A stretch of 12,278 nucleotides of DNA from an uncultured Flavobacteriales bacterium. Its GTDB lineage: Bacteria; Bacteroidota; Bacteroidia; Palsa-965. Every line of letters starts with the position of its first letter. Position 1 is the first letter of the stretch. The position numbers were made by a program, and so were the translations under genes. A model generated the notes under the pieces. That model made no database searches. It was given only the letters and a program-made list of their open reading frames with translations, and was not told where the DNA came from. The stretch covers positions 1-12,278 of the forward strand of contig CAMLEF010000108.1 of assembly GCA_946478675.1 (NCBI GenBank). Direction: 5' to 3'. Below are positions 7,226 to 12,278 of this stretch, in pieces.

Positions 7226-7438
7226 AAGGGGAGCCCGCTCTACAACCTGCAACTTTCCCGCCGCAAGGCAACCGCAGTGCTCGACTACTTCATCATTTGC
7301 GGAATTGCCCCGACACGTTTGTTTATAGCAGGAGAAGGCGAAAACCTGCCGGTCGCACCCAATACGAAGAACGACGGCGCCGATATCACAGAAGGCCGCA
7401 GCCTGAACCGTCGTGTGGAAATTCAACTCGTCCGGTGA
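7226..7438 (+). pseudogene. OmpA-like domain C-terminal fragment, 5' lost
   Basis: This frame has no ATG, GTG or TTG before the homology begins, yet reads cleanly as 70 residues of an OmpA peptidoglycan-binding domain: KGSPLYNLQLSRRKATAV, then DYFIICGIAPTRLFIAGEGE, LPVAPN, and EGRSLNRRVEIQLVR with a TGA at 7436-7438. Against the OmpA domain of the gene at 4963 (from GS588) it aligns without gaps over 69 positions, with 29 identities by my count. The binding-domain Arg (LSRRKA) is present; the preceding GHTD half is missing. Upstream the frame runs into phrase-repeat sequence and a stop at 7163-7165. It is best read as the tail of a fourth paralogue whose front was deleted or displaced. There is no internal frameshift, so the loss is recent, or this is an assembly junction. 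It is not translated in any obvious way. Confidence 0.8.
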
Positions 7439-7494
7439 AATCTTCATTTGGTACGGCGTTTGCCGCCACATGTCGGGAAAACGGGGAAAAGGAT

Positions 7495-7502
7495 TATTTT
7501 TG
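7495..7502 (+). promoter_or_regulatory. Putative -7 box (TATTTTTG) for the second PorE-like gene
   Basis: An exact TAnnTTTG match, 38 nt before the ATG at 7541 and 57 nt after the stop of the OmpA fragment. Its placement suggests that the second paralogue is transcribed on its own and does not depend on the decayed gene upstream. Confidence 0.5.
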
Positions 7503-7540
7503 CCCGGGTTCGTCTCTTTTTTTAAGCTCAAACTAATACT

Positions 7541-9631
7541 ATGCACCTGAAGCGTTTACTCACCAGCTTAGTCATGTTATGCGTTGTGGTAATTGCCAGG
7601 GCCGGAACAGAGCCTATTCCCGGGAATTATAAAGACAACTTCATGCAGGGCAACCAGCTCATCGAAGAGAAGAACTGGCCGATGGCGTTGAAATTTTTCC
7701 AGGAAGCGTATAAAGTCGATTCCAACAACGCCAACATCAATTACAAGATGGGCCTTTGCTACCTGAATTCCCTCTCGGAAAAACAGAAGGCCCTTCGCTA
7801 CCTCCGCAAAGCTTCCAAAGACGTTACCCGTAATTACGATCCGTTCACGCCGCAGGTGAAAAAAGCGCCGGAGAACACGTTCTACTACCTCGCGCAGGCT
7901 TACCATTACAACTACCAGTTTGATTCCGCCATCATCTATTTCGATTCGTGGAAATCAATCGTCGGCAACCGCGATCCGGAAGCGGTGAAGGACATCGACA
8001 TGCGCATCAACTGGGCGAAGAATGCGAAAGAATTCATGAGCTCGCCGCTGCCCGTCACCATTACCAATATGGGCGACAGCATCAACGGCCCCGGCCCGGA
8101 TTACAGCCCGGTGATTTCCATTGACGAAAACACGCTCATCTTCACCTCGCGCCGCGCCGGTGATATCGGCATCGACGGGCAGTATTACGAAGACATTCTC
8201 ATCGCCGAGAAAAAGGCGGACGGCACCTGGGGAGAAGCCCACCCGATCAGCCCGTACATCAACACGCCCACCAACGAAGCGTCGATCTCGCTTTCCGCCG
8301 ACGGTCAGGTGCTGTTCATTTATCGCGACGATAACGGCGGTGACATTTATTCCAGCACGAACATGAACGGACAGTGGATGTCGCCGGTGCCGCTGGGTGG
8401 CGACGTCAACAGCCGCTACTGGGAAACGCACGCCTGTATGACGGCCGACGGCAACACGCTGTATTTCGTGAGCGATCGTCCCGGTGGTTTCGGCGGCCGC
8501 GACATTTACCGCTGCGTGCGCCTGCCCAACGGGCAATGGTCGAAAGCGCTGAACCTCGGCCCGAAAGTGAACACCGCAGCCGACGAAGATTCTCCGTTCA
8601 TCCATCCTGACCAGAAGACGCTTTTCTTCTCGTCGAAAGGACACAAGTCGATGGGCGGCTTCGACATTTTCTTCACGTTCAAAGACGAGAACGAGCAGTG
8701 GATGGACCCGGTGAACATCGGCTACCCGATCAACACGCCGGACGACGATATTTTCTACAGCACTTCGCCGGATGGGAAGCGCGCTTATTTCTCTTCGGTG
8801 CGTGAAGGCGGCCGGGGCGAAAAAGATATTTACATGGCGATGCTCGACCAGGGCCCGAAACCCGAAGGCCTGACGCTCCTCAAAGGCCGCATCTACAACG
8901 CCGACGGTTCCCCGCTCAAACAGAAAATCGACATCAACGTTACCAACACCACTTTGGGACAGCTGGCCGGTCTTTACAAGCCGAACGCGAACGGCAACTT
9001 CACGATCATCCTGAACGCCGGCAGCACGTACCAGATCGATTATTACGTGGATGACAAGGAATATTCCAACGAGATCATCGACGTGCCGGCCGGTTCCGAA
9101 TTCAACGTGATTGAACGCGGCATCAACCTGCGCGACCTGGTGCTCGGCAAGATTCCGAACGAAGTTCCGAAAGACACTGCGAAGCCCGTCACCAACCGCG
9201 ACATCCTCAACCCGAACATTCGTCCCAAGAACTGGAAGGCCGAGCTGACGGAAACGCACAACCTCAATTTCTCGATGTTCTTCAAATACAACATCAGTGA
9301 AATTGACCCGAAAGACGCCGACTTCAAGCTCTTCATCGACAGCTGCGTGGCGCACATCAACAAATACGGCGAGATCAATTTCCGCATCACCGCCGCCGCT
9401 TCGCAGGTCCCGACGAAGAAATTCAAATCGAACAAGGATCTCGCCACCGACCGCGCCACCAAGGCACAGGCTGTCGTTAATAAAGCGCTGGCCGCAAAAG
9501 GCGTCGACATGTCGAAAGTGCATTGGGTGAAAGTCAACTCTTACGTGCTCGGGCCGCAGTACAAATCCGACTTCGAGAAACGGAAAGCGACGTACGAGAA
9601 ATACCAGTACGTGAAGATCCGCGGGTATTAG
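7541..9631 (+). CDS. PorE-like paralogue with degenerate OmpA-like C-terminus
   Basis: A 696-residue protein with the same plan as the gene at 4963. Signal peptide 1-21 (MHLKRLLTSLVMLCVVVIAR A), TPR-like helices 32-75 and 112-142, five PD40 blades about 187-434, a CRD-like beta domain about 444-530, a linker with basic/Pro residues (538-568), and a C-terminal domain (573-694). Blade 3 is nearly shared with the first gene: about 25 of 32 residues are identical around GGFGGRDI-R-VRLPNG-WSK (315-346). The C-terminal domain keeps the OmpA-like secondary-structure order (FFKYNISEIDPKD; INFRIT; DLATDRATKAQAVV with Arg638) but carries ITAAASQV (616-623) where IAGHTDAS stands in the first gene. The peptidoglycan-contacting Asp is therefore absent. 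Wall binding may be lost or altered; the propeller and TPR are likely intact protein-binding parts. Periplasmic or outer-membrane-associated by inference. Confidence 0.88.
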   Translation: MHLKRLLTSLVMLCVVVIARAGTEPIPGNYKDNFMQGNQLIEEKNWPMALKFFQEAYKVDSNNANINYKMGLCYLNSLSEKQKALRYLRKASKDVTRNYDPFTPQVKKAPENTFYYLAQAYHYNYQFDSAIIYFDSWKSIVGNRDPEAVKDIDMRINWAKNAKEFMSSPLPVTITNMGDSINGPGPDYSPVISIDENTLIFTSRRAGDIGIDGQYYEDILIAEKKADGTWGEAHPISPYINTPTNEASISLSADGQVLFIYRDDNGGDIYSSTNMNGQWMSPVPLGGDVNSRYWETHACMTADGNTLYFVSDRPGGFGGRDIYRCVRLPNGQWSKALNLGPKVNTAADEDSPFIHPDQKTLFFSSKGHKSMGGFDIFFTFKDENEQWMDPVNIGYPINTPDDDIFYSTSPDGKRAYFSSVREGGRGEKDIYMAMLDQGPKPEGLTLLKGRIYNADGSPLKQKIDINVTNTTLGQLAGLYKPNANGNFTIILNAGSTYQIDYYVDDKEYSNEIIDVPAGSEFNVIERGINLRDLVLGKIPNEVPKDTAKPVTNRDILNPNIRPKNWKAELTETHNLNFSMFFKYNISEIDPKDADFKLFIDSCVAHINKYGEINFRITAAASQVPTKKFKSNKDLATDRATKAQAVVNKALAAKGVDMSKVHWVKVNSYVLGPQYKSDFEKRKATYEKYQYVKIRGY

Positions 9632-9659
9632 GAGTACGAAACAATAGAATTTAGAATAC

Positions 9660-9689
9660 GAGAAGCATCCTGTCAACAGGGTGCTTCTC
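9660..9689 (+). terminator. Hairpin terminator after the second PorE-like gene
   Basis: GAGAAGCATCCTG (9660-9672), loop TCAA, CAGGGTGCTTCTC (9677-9689): a 13-bp stem with a single G-U pair, 28 bp after the stop. The T-tail is weak (TACTTT). It separates the second and third paralogues into different transcripts, in line with a promoter at 9826. Confidence 0.7.
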
Positions 9690-9767
9690 TACTTTCCAGG
9701 CGGTTCAGCATCTGTTCCCGGTTTGTCATCCGCAAAACTTCCAGCCGCGTACCGGCAAATAACCATT

Positions 9768-9800
9768 ATTCGTAACCTTTCGTAATTCGTATATTCGTAT
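9768..9800. repeat. ATTCGTA phrase repeat
   Basis: The spacer upstream of the third paralogue contains repeated ATTCGTA/TTCGTA words (ATTCGTAACC, TTTCGTAATTCGTATATTCG, TAT). This is the same kind of irregular word repetition as in the other spacers, but with a different word. No gene is seen in 9632-9876. Confidence 0.45.
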
Positions 9801-9825
9801 GCATCTGTAATTCATAACCCTTCCT

Positions 9826-9833
9826 TATTTTTG
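9826..9833 (+). promoter_or_regulatory. Putative -7 box (TATTTTTG) for the third PorE-like gene
   Basis: An exact TAnnTTTG match 43 nt before the GTG start at 9877. A TCTG at 9804-9807, 18 nt upstream, is one mismatch from the -33 TTTG motif. Confidence 0.55.
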
Positions 9834-9876
9834 GTTCAATACTTGCAACCCGTTTTCAAAACACCCCCCATTACCC

Positions 9877-11460
9877 GTGAAAACTGTGAAGTGGCTTAGT
9901 GTCGTCCTTCTGCTCGGGATCGTCATGTCCCTGCAGGCGCAAACGCGTCCCGGCGCCGGAGTTCCGGACCCGGAGCAGGCCGCGGAACATTTCAAGCACG
10001 GCAACTACGTCATGGCGCTGCCGATTTACGTGGCGCTGGTAAAAAAGGAAGCCAACAACGTTGATTACAATTACCGCGCGGGCCTCTGCTACCTCCGCAC
10101 GAACGGTCACAAAAAAGAAGCGGTTAAATATCTCGAGACCGCCACGAAACAAAGCTCCTGCCCGAACGACGGCTGGCTTTTTCTCGGACAGGCTTATCAA
10201 TATGCGCTGCGTTTCGATGATGCGATCAAAGCGTTTGAAACCTTCAAAGTGAAAGCCTCGAAAGAAGAAAAGGCCGACGCCGATCATTACATCGCGCAAT
10301 GCAAAAGCGGGAAATTGCTGGTCGCGAACCCGCTTGACGTGACGTTCCAGGATTTGCCGAAAGAAGTGAACAGCGAATTCCCCGATTATTACCCGTTCGT
10401 CACTTCCGATGAATCGATGCTGGTGTTCACCTCGCGGCGCAAAGGAAACGTAGGCGCTACTTCCGTGGAGATGGACGGCTATTACGCTTCCGACATTTAT
10501 TACACGCGCTCGCAGAACGGTGTTTTCCAGAAAGCGAAGAATGCGGGCCCGGGCGTCAACGGCAATTACGACGAGCAATGCACCAGCCTCACTTCCGACG
10601 GCAAGCTGATGACGGTGTACGTCGACAACATTTCCACTGCAGGCGATCTCTACAACACGACGTTCAAGAATTCGTTCAGCAAAATCGAAAAGATCCCGGA
10701 CAATGCGCAGAACGAATACGACCGCATCAACGGCGGTTTTGAAACTTCAGGAGCGTATTCACCCGACGGCAATATTTTCTTCTTCGCCAGCAAACGCGAC
10801 GGCGGACAAGGCGGCACCGACATTTACATGAGCCGCAAGCTGCCCGGAAATTTCGGCTGGGGAAACCCGGTCAACATCACCGCGATCAACTCGAATTACA
10901 ACGAAGATTTCCCGTTCATGTCGCCCGACGGCAAAACGCTGTACTTCGCTTCGCAGGGCTTCAACAGCATGGGCGGCTACGATCTTTTCTATTCCGTGTG
11001 GGACCAGGAAAACAACACGTGGTCGGCGCCGCGCAACGTCGGTTACCCGGTCAACACGCCCGGCGATGAGATGACGATCTGCTTCACGGAAAACAACCGC
11101 ATTGCCTACATCACTTCGGATCGCGAAGGCGGCCAGGGCGACATGGACATCTGGCGCGTCGTGTTCAACGAAGTGCAGCAGAATTCTTTTACGATCGTTA
11201 CCGGCACCATCCGTCTCCCCGACTCCACCATGAGCAAAGCCGACCTGACGATCATGGTGACGAACGCCGCCACGCAGGAAGATTACGGCAGCTATCGCGC
11301 CAATTCCAACACCGGCCGCTTCGTGCTCGCCTTGCCTCCCGGCAAATACATCCTCAACCTCGACGTGCCCGGCTGCAAACCTTACGTAGAAACGATCATC
11401 GTGTTCGATATCGGTCCGCAGGGGGAAATGACGAAAGATATTCTGGTGGCGAAGCAGTAG
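9877..11460 (+). CDS. PorE-like paralogue lacking an OmpA domain (TPR, PD40 propeller, CRD)
   Basis: A 527-residue protein starting with GTG. Signal peptide 1-21 (VSTART then KTVKWLSVVLLLGIVMSLQA, cleavage before QT). TPR-like helices 33-73 and 98-128. Five PD40 blades about 168-431 (SPDGKTLYFAS at 349-359, GGQGGTDIY at 309-317, GDMDIW at 421-426 as blade-closing motifs). CRD-like beta domain about 437-525, with TGRFVLALPPGKYIL closely matching TGRYVIILPPGRNYS of the first gene. The protein ends where the other two continue into their C-terminal OmpA-like region, and the downstream sequence in this frame shows no OmpA homology, so this looks like a genuine short form and not a frameshift. Without OmpA_C it has no visible wall anchor and may rely on a partner, possibly one of its neighbours. 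It is more divergent from the first two than they are from each other. Confidence 0.9.
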   Translation: MKTVKWLSVVLLLGIVMSLQAQTRPGAGVPDPEQAAEHFKHGNYVMALPIYVALVKKEANNVDYNYRAGLCYLRTNGHKKEAVKYLETATKQSSCPNDGWLFLGQAYQYALRFDDAIKAFETFKVKASKEEKADADHYIAQCKSGKLLVANPLDVTFQDLPKEVNSEFPDYYPFVTSDESMLVFTSRRKGNVGATSVEMDGYYASDIYYTRSQNGVFQKAKNAGPGVNGNYDEQCTSLTSDGKLMTVYVDNISTAGDLYNTTFKNSFSKIEKIPDNAQNEYDRINGGFETSGAYSPDGNIFFFASKRDGGQGGTDIYMSRKLPGNFGWGNPVNITAINSNYNEDFPFMSPDGKTLYFASQGFNSMGGYDLFYSVWDQENNTWSAPRNVGYPVNTPGDEMTICFTENNRIAYITSDREGGQGDMDIWRVVFNEVQQNSFTIVTGTIRLPDSTMSKADLTIMVTNAATQEDYGSYRANSNTGRFVLALPPGKYILNLDVPGCKPYVETIIVFDIGPQGEMTKDILVAKQ

Positions 11461-11480
11461 TCGTGCTTCGGTACGCCGGA

Positions 11481-11608
11481 GGTCATTTGCATTCCCTCCG
11501 TGATTTTCTGCCCGGCTACTCAGCACGACATCCTTTTAATGAGAAGCAAGTTCTACATGGTCATTGGCATTCCCTCCGTGATTTTCTGCCCGGCTACTCA
11601 GCACGACA
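11481..11608. repeat. 50-bp direct repeat, period 78
   Basis: Copies at 11481-11530 and 11559-11608 agree at 49 of 50 positions (a single T/G difference in GGTCATTTGC/GGTCATTGGC); both include TCCCTCCGTGATTTTCTGCC and GGCTACTCAGCACGACA. A 28-bp segment lies between them. They follow the stop of the third paralogue by 20 bp. No gene is seen in 11461-11712. This is either a recent local duplication or two copies of a dispersed intergenic repeat. Confidence 0.85.
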
Positions 11609-11712
11609 ACTGCGGATGGAATCAACGGCTTAATTGAATTTACCTGTGAAAGAATTTTGCAATCTTCAATGAGAGGTTCGACACGCCAACCATAAATAGA
11701 ATTCCGGATTAG

Positions 11713-11991
11713 ATGGAACCGCGTATTTTGATCGTTATCCTTATTGCTTTTGCGGGAGGGCTCGTTTGCATCATTCTTGAGCAACGCGCGCGATTAAAGC
11801 TTCGCTGGTGGCTGACGGAACAAGGTCTTCCGCATACGAAAGCATTCCTGGAAAAAATGGTTGCAGAAAATAAGCCAGAGCACCTTTGGGCAATTCGTTT
11901 GCTTAAACAGTATGAAACCGTAATCTTCGTGTGCGGTGGTTTAACGCTGGTGTTTATCGTGCTCGCGGTGAAATCGGTTTTCTTTAAATAA
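11713..11991 (+). CDS. Small two-helix membrane protein, hypothetical
   Basis: A 92-residue frame that I do not recognise. It has a hydrophobic helix at 5-22 (ILIVILIAFAGGLVCIIL), a charged middle (23-68, RARLKLRWWLTEQG and HTKAFLEKM, net basic), and a second hydrophobic helix at 69-90. The basic middle suggests a cytoplasmic loop with both ends outside, though this is only a topology guess. The ATG at 11713 follows GGATTAG; GAATTTTG at 11652-11659 is one mismatch from the -7 box. It is followed by a co-directional gene after 51 bp, so the two may be co-transcribed. A longer frame on the opposite strand (11709-12113) overlaps it but has no recognisable protein character. Confidence 0.6.
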   Translation: MEPRILIVILIAFAGGLVCIILEQRARLKLRWWLTEQGLPHTKAFLEKMVAENKPEHLWAIRLLKQYETVIFVCGGLTLVFIVLAVKSVFFK

Positions 11992-12042
11992 TCTCCGGTC
12001 GTCGCGGGATTTTTTTTGATCTTGCTGCTGTAATCCCACGAA

Positions 12043-12278
12043 ATGTTCGGCCTCTTTAAATCCCAGCCAGCACCGCCGCAACTTCCGGAAGAGAAACGAA
12101 AGTATTTCGACAACCAGTTTCATTGGCTGCTGGAGAATTTCGGTGAATCCTTTCCGGCGAAAGATCCGCTGACGCCGACGCTGCACGATTTTCCGATTCG
12201 CTATGACGGCTCTGAGAAAACGATCCTGCAGACGCTCGACATTGTTTGCCGGCAAATGGAAATCGATCCGTCGATCAT
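12043..12278 (+). CDS. Hypothetical soluble protein, 3' partial
   Basis: The frame opens at ATG 12043 and runs off the window after 78 complete codons. It begins MFGLFKSQPAPPQLPEEKRK, then YFDNQFHWLLENFGESFPAK, and includes PLTPTLHDFPIRYDG and ILQTLDIVCRQMEIDPS. There is no signal peptide or membrane segment, so it is probably cytoplasmic. Codon use resembles that of the neighbours, and the aromatic/acidic pattern looks like a real protein start. I do not recognise the family. It lies 51 bp after the small membrane protein in the same direction, possibly in one operon. Confidence 0.65.
   Translation, partial: MFGLFKSQPAPPQLPEEKRKYFDNQFHWLLENFGESFPAKDPLTPTLHDFPIRYDGSEKTILQTLDIVCRQMEIDPSI

Noticed and set aside
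7115..7546. A 143-codon minus-strand frame in the spacer before the second PorE-like gene
   Set aside because: The plus strand of the same stretch reads as an OmpA domain with conserved SLNRRVE and LSRRKA motifs, so the antisense frame is a shadow of that remnant.
7955..9676. A 573-codon open frame on the minus strand across the second PorE-like gene
   Set aside because: It is rich in Val, His, Arg and Asp with no motif, and mirrors the codon bias of the plus-strand gene, whose domains are unmistakable.
11709..12113. A 134-codon minus-strand frame opposite the small membrane protein
   Set aside because: It has no recognisable pattern, spans two plausible plus-strand genes and their spacer, and lacks a promoter box.

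Overview
The window looks like a piece of a Bacteroidota (Bacteroidetes) chromosome of moderately high GC. Three things point that way. The promoters read TAnnTTTG, the Bacteroidota -7 element, with almost no Shine-Dalgarno signal. The E2 acyltransferase has the lipoyl-domain style common in this phylum. Three neighbouring genes encode periplasmic TPR / five-bladed PD40 propeller / carboxypeptidase-regulatory-like proteins of the kind typified by the type IX secretion (T9SS) component PorE. I cannot name the genus.

Layout. At 3-1046 (+) is the 3' part of a membrane-anchored endonuclease/exonuclease/phosphatase-fold protein whose start lies before the window. A 341-bp spacer between convergent genes follows and holds a nested inverted repeat (1237-1390). 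On the minus strand come a phytanoyl-CoA dioxygenase-family protein (1388-2356) and a CHAD-domain protein (2430-3188). Divergent from these is a complete lipoyl-bearing 2-oxo acid dehydrogenase E2 (3362-4732), closed by a strong hairpin terminator.

The centre of interest is 4963-11460: three consecutive co-oriented paralogues, each with its own TAnnTTTG promoter. The first (678 aa) has TPR, propeller, CRD and a canonical OmpA-like peptidoglycan-binding domain. The second (696 aa) has the same plan, but its OmpA-like domain has lost the GHTD motif. The third (527 aa) stops after the CRD. Between the first and second lies a fragment with no start codon (7226-7438) that reads cleanly as the C-terminal two thirds of a fourth OmpA domain, abutting a repeat-filled spacer. 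The likely picture is a small family of periplasmic scaffold proteins that has duplicated, with the cell-wall anchor kept in one copy, altered in one and absent in one, plus an orphan anchor remnant. A link to T9SS or gliding is inference from domain architecture only; no other T9SS gene is visible here.

The right end has a 50-bp direct repeat (11481-11608), a small two-helix membrane protein (11713-11991) and the start of an unrecognised soluble protein (12043 to the window end). Several spacers carry short, patchy AT/CG phrase repeats, each with its own motif.
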